NCBI GenBank assembly: GCA_028702365.1
Contig: JAQVOZ010000043.1
Span: forward strand, 1 to 9,281
DNA: 9,281 nt
Direction: 5' to 3'
DNA from: Candidatus Omnitrophota bacterium
Lineage (GTDB): Bacteria; Omnitrophota; Gorgyraeia; Duberdicusellales; 4484-171
The position numbers and the translations under genes were made by a program. Positions 1 through 6,390 of the stretch are shown here, piece by piece. The notes beneath the pieces were generated by a model. The model made no database searches. It saw only the letters and a program-made list of their open reading frames with translations, and was not told where the DNA came from. Positions within the stretch are counted from its first letter, which is position 1. Every line of letters begins with the position of its first letter.

Positions 1-722
1 TTGTCTGTAAAATGTTTTTCAATCACGCATGCGCCGAGCGTAACTGCACCCAAAGGAACCACGCTGCCGGGCGTATGATCGGAATAACCGACTAAGACGT
101 TAAATATTTCGCCCAGCGATTTCATGGCTTTAATATTGGCATTTTCAAAATGTGACGGATAATTTGTAACACATTGTAAAAGCACAATGTCTTTATTTCC
201 CGTTGAACGTATGGCACGAAGCGCTTCGTCGATTTCAGCGATAGTACTTGCACCGCAGCCTAAAATAATCGGCTTTTTCTTGCGTGCTATATACCTTAAC
301 ATCTCAAGCCAGGTTATATCGCCTGAGCCTATTTTGAAAGCAACAACCTCCAGTTTATCCAGGATGTCCACTGCTTCTTTATCGTACGGGGAAGAAAAGA
401 AATGAATACCTTTTGATTGCGCATACCGGAAAAGTTCTCCGTGCCATTTTCTGGGAAACTCGGCATCCTTATATACGCTATATACGGGCTTCTTCCATTT
501 GGCCTGGAACCCTGCCTTCAATCCTTCGAAACCTTTCTTTGAAACAATCTTATCCGCGAGGAACGATTGAAACTTTGCCGCATCCGCCCCGCAATCTTTG
601 GCAAGATCAATTAGTTTCTTGGCGCGCTTAAGGCTTCCATCGAAATTAGACCCTATTTCCGCTATGATATACGCTGGTTCTCCCGGGCCTATCCACCGTT
701 TACCCAATTTTATTTTTTCCAT
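1..722 (-). CDS. neuB: NeuB/SpsE-family N-acylneuraminate (nonulosonate) synthase, N-terminal part, cut by left window edge
   Basis: Translating the complement from an ATG at 722 gives 240 uninterrupted residues running off position 1, so the C-terminus is missing. The fold is the NeuB TIM barrel: PAYIIAEIGSN (16-26), GADAAKFQ (45-52), FFSSPYDKEAVDIL (108-121), FKIGSGD (129-135), LLQCVTNYP (181-189), GYSDHTPG (212-219) and VIEKHFT (233-239). The histidines of SDH and EKH match the metal ligands known in the family. Such enzymes condense a hexosamine with phosphoenolpyruvate to make a nine-carbon sugar in the cytosol; the exact sugar cannot be read from this fragment. The start is supported by a strong Shine-Dalgarno GGAGGTG and by the family N-terminus. 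It overlaps the preceding glycosyltransferase gene by 23 nt, implying translational coupling. Two motifs deviate from common NeuB: NFDG where NHNG is usual, and GCGAST where an STGMA-like loop is usual. The antifreeze-like (SAF) domain would lie outside the window. Family assignment is firm, substrate unknown. Confidence 0.93.
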   Translation of the reverse strand, partial: MEKIKLGKRWIGPGEPAYIIAEIGSNFDGSLKRAKKLIDLAKDCGADAAKFQSFLADKIVSKKGFEGLKAGFQAKWKKPVYSVYKDAEFPRKWHGELFRYAQSKGIHFFSSPYDKEAVDILDKLEVVAFKIGSGDITWLEMLRYIARKKKPIILGCGASTIAEIDEALRAIRSTGNKDIVLLQCVTNYPSHFENANIKAMKSLGEIFNVLVGYSDHTPGSVVPLGAVTLGACVIEKHFTD

Positions 723-1380
723 TTTTGGCACCTCCGTAAAATATAATTTTAATGATCGCTTTAAATATTTTCCAGTTAGCTTTGACTGCCCTTCCGAATC
801 TTGGAATATCTTTTCTCCTGTTAAGGTCAATATTTATCTGAACAATCCTGTAGCCTGCGCTGGCTGCATTAAACAGAAGCTCTGTTCCGATAGAAGAAAT
901 CCTGTCAAAATACCCTATATCTTTATATACGTTTATACTATATGCCTTAAGGCCGCAAAGCGGGTCGCAAACGCCTAACTTCCTTTTAGCTACAAAAGCG
1001 AAAAGATGCTCTGTTGTGCGCGAACGAAAAGGCCTTATGCCAACCACGACATCAGCCTTACCGGAAATTATCGGCTCAATGATTGCCGGTATGTCTTTAG
1101 GATTGTGCTGCCCGTCGGCATCAAACGTTAAAACAACCGAAGCCCCTCTATCTGCCGCTATCTTAAAACCGTTATCTATACTTTTATCATAGCCTTGATT
1201 TTTGCAATTGGTAACAACAACTGCTCCTTCCTGCTTAGCAATAAATGCGGTTTTATCGAAAGACGCGTCATCGATTAAAATTACTTCATCGCAATATTGC
1301 TTAACGCCCCTTATAACTTTTGCAATAGTTTTCTCTTCGTCAAGCGCGGGTATAACTGCAATGACCTTTTTTTTATTCAT
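700..1380 (-). CDS. Family 2 glycosyltransferase, dolichyl-phosphate mannosyltransferase (DPM1)-like
   Basis: This 226-residue GT-A protein would transfer a sugar from a nucleotide donor to an acceptor, in DPM1-like relatives often a polyprenyl phosphate, at the cytosolic face of the membrane. The N-terminus VIAVIPALDEEKTIAKVI (6-23) is typical. DDAS (37-40) is the first donor-binding acidic motif and DADGQH (87-92) the metal-binding DXD equivalent. GTELLFNA (165-172) and the R-x-x-IPRFGRAVKANW stretch (188-203) fit the C-terminal half of the DPM1/DPG family. No membrane helix is evident, so it is the short soluble form. Its start overlaps the stop of the upstream reductase gene by 8 nt (ATGAATAA), and its own 3' end carries the ribosome-binding site of the NeuB-like gene. 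Only a weak GGGA-type Shine-Dalgarno precedes it, so it probably depends on coupling. An A8 run follows the start codon. Donor and acceptor are unknown; being embedded in the sugar pathway suggests it makes a lipid-linked sugar for the same glycan. Confidence 0.9.
   Translation of the reverse strand: MNKKKVIAVIPALDEEKTIAKVIRGVKQYCDEVILIDDASFDKTAFIAKQEGAVVVTNCKNQGYDKSIDNGFKIAADRGASVVLTFDADGQHNPKDIPAIIEPIISGKADVVVGIRPFRSRTTEHLFAFVAKRKLGVCDPLCGLKAYSINVYKDIGYFDRISSIGTELLFNAASAGYRIVQINIDLNRRKDIPRFGRAVKANWKIFKAIIKIIFYGGAKNGKNKIG
729..735 (-). promoter_or_regulatory. Shine-Dalgarno for the neuB-like gene
   Basis: GGAGGTG on the minus strand, ending 6 nt before the ATG at 722. It lies inside the last codons of the upstream glycosyltransferase gene, so ribosomes finishing that gene reach it directly. 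It fixes the start of the synthase. Confidence 0.8.
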
Positions 1381-2281
1381 TTTTTAGTTTTCCCACGTAT
1401 CCGTTTTCTTCCAGGGCCTTCATTTCTCTAAGCCCTTCGCTAATATTCGGCAGGCGATGACGTAAAATTTTTTCCGCCTTGGACGCATCTAATGATAAAT
1501 TTTTTGGGCGGGGGGCTTTAAAATTATGAGCGGAAACGCTTACCGGATTTATCAGATTTTTATTGATGCCGAAAACTTCCGCCAGCGCATACGCAAAATC
1601 AAGCTTACTGCAGGATTGGCTTGCAGCAACATGCAAAATGCCGTTATATTTTTTTTCTTCTAACTCAAATAAAATTCCGGCAAGGCAATTAACCAATATC
1701 GGAGAAAAATAAACATCTTTAAAGGCCGGTAATTTTCTGGAATTTCTCAATTCGCCGAGCATCCATTCGGCAAGGCTTAATTTTCCCAACTTGTTCCATC
1801 CGTAAATATTAGTCCTGACTATACAGGCTTGCGGATACAAAGATAGGATTTCTCTTTCAGCTTCAAGTTTTGTTTTTCCGTATATATTTATAGGGCCTGT
1901 TGTATCTTCTTCTTTATAATTGCCTTTTTGGCCGTCGAAAACATTATCTGTTGAAATATGTATGAGATATGCCCCTATATCCCGGGCTGCTTCTGCTATG
2001 TTAATACTTAGCATGACATTATTTCTATAGGCCTCGGCAGGATGCTCCTGGCAATAATCTATGTTCGTTAAAGCAGAGCAGTTGATTATAAAATCAGGTT
2101 TTATATTTTTTATCCGGCTGATATTTTGTTTATCGGCAAGGTCAGCTTGTAAAAAGCTGGCTCCTTTCATGCTAACCTTATTGCTATTGTAGGTCGCATG
2201 AACATTGAACTTTGAAACGGCAATCTTTACTATATTACTTCCGAGAAGCCCGCTGCCTCCGGTAATCAAAATATTTTTCAT
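1373..2281 (-). CDS. RmlD-like SDR sugar-nucleotide reductase
   Basis: A 302-residue extended short-chain dehydrogenase. GGSGLLG (8-14) is the Rossmann dinucleotide-binding loop. CSALTNIDYCQ (68-78), STDNVFDG (110-117), YGKTK (134-138, catalytic Tyr/Lys) and APRPKNLSLD (256-265) are the hallmarks of dTDP-4-dehydrorhamnose reductase (RmlD/RfbD), which reduces a 4-keto-6-deoxy sugar nucleotide with NAD(P)H. No rmlA, rmlB or rmlC is visible, so rhamnose synthesis is not supported; it may instead reduce a keto sugar made by the 4,6-dehydratase in this operon (inference). I place the start at 2281 because MKNILITGGSGLLG is the normal family N-terminus and GGGGAT lies 9 nt upstream. An in-frame ATG at 2314 would add 11 non-family residues and has no clear ribosome-binding site. 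It follows the aminotransferase gene by 36 nt and overlaps the next gene by 8 nt. Family clear, substrate open. Confidence 0.88.
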   Translation of the reverse strand: MKNILITGGSGLLGSNIVKIAVSKFNVHATYNSNKVSMKGASFLQADLADKQNISRIKNIKPDFIINCSALTNIDYCQEHPAEAYRNNVMLSINIAEAARDIGAYLIHISTDNVFDGQKGNYKEEDTTGPINIYGKTKLEAEREILSLYPQACIVRTNIYGWNKLGKLSLAEWMLGELRNSRKLPAFKDVYFSPILVNCLAGILFELEEKKYNGILHVAASQSCSKLDFAYALAEVFGINKNLINPVSVSAHNFKAPRPKNLSLDASKAEKILRHRLPNISEGLREMKALEENGYVGKLKNE

Positions 2282-2290
2282 ATCTAAAAA

Positions 2291-2296
2291 ATCCCC
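2291..2296 (-). promoter_or_regulatory. Shine-Dalgarno deciding the start of the RmlD-like gene
   Basis: GGGGAT on the minus strand, 9 nt before the ATG at 2281. The alternative ATG at 2314 lacks a purine-rich site at a usable distance, so this motif favours the shorter protein. Confidence 0.5.
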
Positions 2297-2317
2297 GCTT
2301 TTAAAATTATGCAAATT

Positions 2318-3628
2318 CTATGCCAGCCTTTTAAAACCACTGTGGCACACTGGCCCTTTTAAATGCTTTTTGAGATTGCCTTTCTTAATTGCGCTCGCCA
2401 GGAACCTGAATGCCGCATCAACAGCTTTAAGGTAGGCTTTAATATGCTTATCTTTATGCGCATAGGAGGCGTAAAAAGAGTCGGTAGCCAAAAACCCCTC
2501 TTTCAGCATAAGCTGAGTAAACAGTGTTTTGGCTGCTAACCGGCCATCGTAATCAAAATTGAAATGGCTTAGGGCGGGCGTACCGGAAACGGTTATTTCC
2601 AGATGATTTTTTCCGGCGGATTGCTTCCAGCCTGACTGAACCTCACTGCCGATTTCAGAAAGGTATGCTGCTACTTTTTTGTCTTTTAATTTTTTTATCG
2701 TAGCCAACGCAGCTGCCGGGCCAATCCTTTCTGTCCAATACGTACTGCTGATAAAAGTATCCTGAGCGATATTCATAACATCGTTCTTTCCAATTATTGC
2801 AGCCATGGGGTAGCCGTTACTGATTCCTTTTGCAAATACCGCGATATCCGGATAAACATTAAAAAGTAAATGGGCAGCGCCGAGTGTGAGGCGCCAACCT
2901 GCACTGACTTCGTCAAATATCAAAATTAAACCGAGTTTTTTTGTTACCTTTCTTACCGTCTCAAGAAAACCCGGATTCGGATAATAATTCCTTATAGGTT
3001 CCATCACTACTGCGGCAATATTATTATTATATTTTTCAATTAATTCCAAAAATGCTTTTGTGTCATTATAAGCAAAGGGGAAAGCGGTTCCTCTTAATCC
3101 CCTGGGAACTCCTCTGGGCGCAAGGCCCGTTAACAGATGGCCATCTAAACTTTTGTTACTGGCAAGATTTGCGCAAAGGTACCAATCATGCCAGCCATGG
3201 TAGCCGCAGAAAAGAACAATATCTTTCTGCCTCTTAGCCCTTGCAATCCTTACTGCAACAGCCATGGCTTCTCCACCGCATCTGGCATATCTTGCCATAT
3301 TAGCCCAGGGATGAATTTTAAATAACAAATCAGCGAGCTCCACTTCTTCGGGGCAGTTAAGCGTTGCCATAGAGCCTTTCTCTATCGCTTTTCTGACGGC
3401 GCAATCAACATCCTTATCTGCATAGCCTAAAATGCAGGCTCCAATACCCATATAACTCATGTCTATATATTTGTTATTATCAATGTCCCAAATTTCACAA
3501 CCCTTTGCTTTTTTGTAATAGGCTGGCCAAAAACCAGGAAGATGCATCTCCGGCCTTTTTGACAAAAGCTGCGTTGCTCCAGGAATCATTTTTTTGGCCT
3601 TTTTATAGAGTTGTTGTGTTCTATTCAT
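2318..3628 (-). CDS. Class-III PLP aminotransferase, glutamate-1-semialdehyde aminomutase-like, glycan-cluster type
   Basis: A full-length (436 aa) fold-type I aminotransferase. CGGEAMAVAVRIAR (117-130) corresponds to the phosphate-binding SGxEA motif, YHGWHD (143-148) to the cofactor-stacking segment, MEP (209-211) and IFDEV (237-241, Asp239 binding the pyridine nitrogen) are present, and AKGISNGYP (266-274) carries the Schiff-base lysine Lys267. All key residues are intact. Class III includes HemL, but the neighbourhood has no tetrapyrrole genes, and the FCGYHGWHDWYL and GVPRGL stretches are, from memory, typical of a HemL-like branch in sugar clusters with NeuB and SpsF homologues. A transamination of a keto-sugar intermediate is therefore the likely role (inference); textbook nonulosonate pathways use a DegT-type enzyme instead. 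The start is firm: AGAGGAA sits 3 nt upstream and the ATGA overlaps the stop of the upstream fusion gene by 4 nt, indicating coupling. Catalytic class sure, substrate unknown. Confidence 0.9.
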   Translation of the reverse strand: MNRTQQLYKKAKKMIPGATQLLSKRPEMHLPGFWPAYYKKAKGCEIWDIDNNKYIDMSYMGIGACILGYADKDVDCAVRKAIEKGSMATLNCPEEVELADLLFKIHPWANMARYARCGGEAMAVAVRIARAKRQKDIVLFCGYHGWHDWYLCANLASNKSLDGHLLTGLAPRGVPRGLRGTAFPFAYNDTKAFLELIEKYNNNIAAVVMEPIRNYYPNPGFLETVRKVTKKLGLILIFDEVSAGWRLTLGAAHLLFNVYPDIAVFAKGISNGYPMAAIIGKNDVMNIAQDTFISSTYWTERIGPAAALATIKKLKDKKVAAYLSEIGSEVQSGWKQSAGKNHLEITVSGTPALSHFNFDYDGRLAAKTLFTQLMLKEGFLATDSFYASYAHKDKHIKAYLKAVDAAFRFLASAIKKGNLKKHLKGPVCHSGFKRLA

Positions 3629-5280
3629 AATTTCCTCTTACACAAAACGATTTTATCCTCCCGTAAAGATTTTAAATACCCTTCATTCCTTAAAATACTA
3701 TTATTTATGGCTTCATACTCCGGGTGGCCGGCTAATAACTTTAGAATTTCTTTCATTCCGAAATAATTATTTTTCTTATAAAGTTTTTTATATATCAGCC
3801 TTAGAAATTTATAATCTGCTTTTTCATCGAGGGTCCATCTTTTTTTGGAAAAATCATGCGGATATTGCAACATGCTTTGCTTGAATAATTCTTGGTGTTT
3901 TTTTAGGTAAGGTGTGACATGTTCACGTTCAGAAGCGAGGATAGCTTCCCGCCATGCCTTTTGCAATGACTTAAAGGTAAATACCTCAACAACAATCCCA
4001 TCAGGGAAATTATCTGCTGTTCTTGTATAGTCATTCTCTTCATCCAAATGTAATTTTATAACTTTATCAATAATTAAAGAGTCCGATACCGGGCAGTCGG
4101 CAGTTATTCTTACGATATGCTTGGCCTTAAGAAGCCTGGCTGACTGGTAGTATCTGTCTAAAACATCATTTTTAGAACCACGATAAAACTTTATTCCTGT
4201 TTTTTTACATAATGCAGTTATTTTCGAATCTCCTTTAAGTATAGTTGTAGCAACCATTACCTCATCAACCAATTCGCTTCTCTTGACTCTTTCAATAACG
4301 TGTTCTAAAACGGTTTTGCCTTCCAGATTTAACAAAACCTTGCCAGGCAAACGCGTCGAGCCGGTTCGAGCCTGAATAACGGCAACTACCCGGGATTTTC
4401 GCCTATCGGCTCTTAATTTTTCCCAACAAGCAGGAACTATTAATTTTTCATTTCTTAAGTTAAGGCTATTGAGGGCAGGGTAAAATTTTCTAAACTGCGC
4501 ATGGAAATGCGATGCTTGAGATATATAATCATTTAGCTGCGTTAAGCTATCGATGCCGATAACAATCCGGTTAATATATTTATTAAAGGAAACAAAGTTA
4601 AAGCATAGGTCAGAAAGCGGAATTTTTGATTTTTCTGAAATTAAATGCAGCTTTTCAATATTTTTTCTTAACGGCTGGAAATTCTTACCTAACTCCGATG
4701 GTTTTTTAAAAACCAAACCCTGCAGAAAAATTGAGCGCGCATGGATTTCTATCTTACGTTTATGAATGCCGGCAAAATAATGTTCAAACCGCCTGTCAAA
4801 AACGTTAAAAGGAAGCTGTATCAAATCTACGGCGCAGCCGGATTCTAAAATAGCTTCAAACTCCGAAGGAAAATTTAACGAAAAACCTATTTTGGCTATT
4901 TTGCCTTTTTCTTTTAACTTTGCCAATTCCTCATAGACCTTTTTATCTTTTTTGTAACTTTCAAAATTATGTATTAAATAGCCCTCTAACGATGAGGCAT
5001 TAAGATTTGACAAAGAGCTATAAAATAAATCTTTAACCTCTGTGTGGCTGCAAGCCGGCAGTTTGGATATAATTTTGATTTTCTTTCCATAAATTTTTAC
5101 AAAATCACCTATTACTTTTTCACTTTCAGCGTAATTATAAGCCGTATCAAAAGTATCTATGCCTGACTTAATTGCTTTATTCAATATTTCAAATACTTCT
5201 TCGTGAGGAATTTTTCCTCTTTTATTGCTAATACCGTAATCCAGGCCAAACTGGGCTGTACCCAAAATAACTTTATTCAT
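3625..5280 (-). CDS. Two-domain fusion: aldo/keto reductase plus SpsF-type cytidylyltransferase
   Basis: One uninterrupted 551-residue frame carries two enzymes. Residues 1-265 are an aldo/keto reductase: VILGTAQFGLDYGI (4-17) is the usual N-terminus, and the catalytic tetrad is visible as Asp45 and Tyr50 (DTAYNY), Lys73 (SKLP) and His104 (YLIHNF). It would reduce a carbonyl with NAD(P)H. Residues 297-520 are a nucleotidyltransferase of the SpsF/NeuA type: VVAVIQARTGSTRLPGK (298-314) binds the nucleotide, RITADCP (391-397) includes the metal-binding Asp, and PDGIVVEVF (426-434), REHVTPYL (452-459) and RWTLDE (481-486) complete the family pattern. This domain should charge a nonulosonic acid with CMP. 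A basic linker around 285-297 joins them. The start is set by the AKR N-terminus, although no Shine-Dalgarno is visible upstream, only a 14-bp A/T palindrome. It lies 26 nt after the dehydratase gene and overlaps the aminotransferase gene by 4 nt. Both active sites look intact; the carbonyl substrate and exact sugar are unknown. Confidence 0.92.
   Translation of the reverse strand: MNKVILGTAQFGLDYGISNKRGKIPHEEVFEILNKAIKSGIDTFDTAYNYAESEKVIGDFVKIYGKKIKIISKLPACSHTEVKDLFYSSLSNLNASSLEGYLIHNFESYKKDKKVYEELAKLKEKGKIAKIGFSLNFPSEFEAILESGCAVDLIQLPFNVFDRRFEHYFAGIHKRKIEIHARSIFLQGLVFKKPSELGKNFQPLRKNIEKLHLISEKSKIPLSDLCFNFVSFNKYINRIVIGIDSLTQLNDYISQASHFHAQFRKFYPALNSLNLRNEKLIVPACWEKLRADRRKSRVVAVIQARTGSTRLPGKVLLNLEGKTVLEHVIERVKRSELVDEVMVATTILKGDSKITALCKKTGIKFYRGSKNDVLDRYYQSARLLKAKHIVRITADCPVSDSLIIDKVIKLHLDEENDYTRTADNFPDGIVVEVFTFKSLQKAWREAILASEREHVTPYLKKHQELFKQSMLQYPHDFSKKRWTLDEKADYKFLRLIYKKLYKKNNYFGMKEILKLLAGHPEYEAINNSILRNEGYLKSLREDKIVLCKRKL
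3632..3638 (-). promoter_or_regulatory. Shine-Dalgarno for the class-III aminotransferase
   Basis: AGAGGAA on the minus strand, directly before the ATGA overlap at 3625-3628 and within the 3' end of the preceding fusion gene. It supports the start at 3628 and translational coupling between the two genes. Confidence 0.6.
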
Positions 5281-5282
5281 TT

Positions 5283-5296
5283 ATAAAAATTTTTAT
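5283..5296. repeat. Perfect 14-bp A/T palindrome in front of the AKR-SpsF fusion
   Basis: ATAAAAATTTTTAT fills most of the 26-nt gap between the dehydratase stop and the fusion-gene start. No Shine-Dalgarno-like purine run is present in the gap. A palindrome this rich in A/T can arise by chance in such a genome, so a function is unproven. Confidence 0.4.
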
Positions 5297-5306
5297 TACA
5301 ATTATC

Positions 5307-6284
5307 TCAATCGCAGCCTTGTATCATTTTTTGCAAAGCACCCGCTGAAAGCCACTCAGTGTTATTGTCACTTCTATATCCATCGAAAGAATCAGGAAGT
5401 GTTTTTTTCAAAAATCTGTGATTTTTACCAAAAACCACTCCAGGGCAAGTTATAAACCTGTCTTTTCTTTCTTCGGTATACCTGGCATCATCAGCAGTGA
5501 TAAGAACTTCGTGCAGTTTCTCGCCTGGCCTTATGCCGGTAATTTTTATCTTACATTTGGGAGCTATTGCTTTAGCTAAGTCCAAAATCTTCATACTCGG
5601 AATTTTAGGAATAAATATTTCTCCGCCTTGCATATCTTCAAGACAGCTAATTACAAAATCCGCACCCTGTTTAAGTGTTATCCAAAAGCGCGTCATGCGT
5701 TTATCAGTAATAGGAATTTCTCCGCTCTTTATACATTCTTTAAAAAACGGAACAACACTTCCCCGCGAACCAAGCACATTGCCATAGCGCACTACGCTAA
5801 ACCTGGTTCCGTGAGGAGAATAATTGTTGGCGGCGATAAACATTTTTTCGGCACATAACTTGGTGGCGCCGTAAAGATTAATCGGATTGGCGGCTTTATC
5901 GGTGCTTAAAGCAATTACTTTCTCAACATTATTGTCGATTGCTATGTTGATAACATTTTCTGCTCCTATGATATTGGTTTTAACTACTTCGAAAGGATTA
6001 TATTCGGCGGTAGGAACAATCTTCAGCGCTGCAGCATGGATAATAATATTAACGCCGTTAAAAGCACGGTGCAATCTGTCCGGGTCACGTATATCACCGA
6101 TAAAATAGCGGACGTTATCGCCGTTAATATTTTTACTCATTTCATACTGCTTCATTTCATCGCGGCTGAAAATAATTACTTTTTTTGGTTTATGCCGTGA
6201 AAGCAGCATTTCGGTAAATTTTTTGCCGAAAGAGCCCGTACCTCCGGTAATAAGAATTGTCTTTTCTTTAAAAATATCTTTCAT
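5307..6284 (-). CDS. pseB: PseB-type UDP-N-acetylglucosamine 4,6-dehydratase
   Basis: A 325-residue extended SDR with the full PseB/FlaA1 signature. TILITGGTGSFGKKF (9-23) binds NAD(P); FSRDEMKQYEM (39-49), GDIRDPDRL (63-71), HAAALKIVP (83-91) and YNPFEVVKTNIIG (95-107) are family-typical. STDKAANPINLYGATK (127-142) contains the TDK and Tyr138/Lys142 catalytic residues; MTRFWI (197-202) and RPGEKLHE (252-259) complete the pattern. PseB inverts C5 while dehydrating UDP-GlcNAc to the 4-keto-6-deoxy-L-altro sugar, the first step towards pseudaminic acid; close relatives start other 6-deoxy amino sugars, so the product is not certain. Length matches the family. AAGGAGA lies 6 nt before the ATG, the best ribosome-binding site of the pathway genes, consistent with this being the first enzyme of the run. 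The HTH gene precedes it by 106 nt. No convincing own promoter is seen in that gap, so read-through from the promoter of the HTH gene is plausible. Confidence 0.94.
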   Translation of the reverse strand: MKDIFKEKTILITGGTGSFGKKFTEMLLSRHKPKKVIIFSRDEMKQYEMSKNINGDNVRYFIGDIRDPDRLHRAFNGVNIIIHAAALKIVPTAEYNPFEVVKTNIIGAENVINIAIDNNVEKVIALSTDKAANPINLYGATKLCAEKMFIAANNYSPHGTRFSVVRYGNVLGSRGSVVPFFKECIKSGEIPITDKRMTRFWITLKQGADFVISCLEDMQGGEIFIPKIPSMKILDLAKAIAPKCKIKITGIRPGEKLHEVLITADDARYTEERKDRFITCPGVVFGKNHRFLKKTLPDSFDGYRSDNNTEWLSAGALQKMIQGCD

Positions 6285-6290
6285 GTTTAT

Positions 6291-6297
6291 TCTCCTT
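6291..6297 (-). promoter_or_regulatory. Shine-Dalgarno for pseB
   Basis: AAGGAGA on the minus strand with a 6-nt spacer to the ATG at 6284. Strong and well placed; it fixes the dehydratase start. Confidence 0.8.
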
Positions 6298-6315
6298 TTT
6301 TAAACACGGACTGCT

Positions 6316-6385
6316 ACGAACTTGATACGAATTACCACGAATTTATTTGTGGATATTCGTCCTTAATTCGTGGTCATTTGTGGTT
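6316..6385. repeat. ~10-bp-periodic repeat cluster with a long imperfect inverted repeat between the HTH gene and pseB
   Basis: On the plus strand ACGAA recurs at 6316, 6327 and 6337 (steps 11 and 10). Then ATTTGTGG (6345), ATTCGTCC (6355), ATTCGTGG (6366) and ATTTGTGG (6376) follow at steps of 10, 11 and 10, in the opposite sense. The two halves pair: 6327-6343 with 6365-6381 gives 17 positions with one mismatch and one G-T pair around a 21-nt loop. In the transcript direction no T-run follows, so it is not a standard terminator. It could be a binding array, a transcript hairpin that modulates read-through into pseB, or a dispersed genomic repeat of the ACGAATT/TTCGTGG kind. Confidence 0.65.
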
Positions 6386-6390
6386 AATAT

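Noticed and set aside
187..978. Plus-strand open frames opposite the neuB-like and glycosyltransferase genes
   Set aside because: They have no recognisable domain, are antisense to clear conserved genes and lack ribosome-binding sites; they are frame shadows. The same holds for short plus-strand frames at 1202-1387, 2205-2435, 3052-3237, 4553-4765 and 5497-6108.
1367..1374. Phase-variable A8 tract just after the glycosyltransferase start codon
   Set aside because: The run encodes ordinary lysines, is short, and similar A/T runs are common in this AT-rich sequence. No frameshifted copy is seen.
1373..2281. dTDP-L-rhamnose biosynthesis locus
   Set aside because: Only an RmlD-like reductase is present. 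rmlA, rmlB and rmlC are absent and the neighbours point to a nonulosonate route.
2282..2314. ATG at 2314 as the start of the RmlD-like gene
   Set aside because: It would add 11 residues before the Rossmann motif that do not fit the family and lacks a ribosome-binding site; the ATG at 2281 has both.
2318..3628. True hemL (tetrapyrrole synthesis)
   Set aside because: The enzyme class matches, but there are no heme genes nearby. The gene overlaps a CMP-sugar enzyme gene and the CGGEA loop differs from typical HemL.
6327..6381. Rho-independent terminator after the HTH gene
   Set aside because: The inverted repeat is long but has a 21-nt loop and no T-run after it in the transcript direction, so it does not look like a standard terminator.
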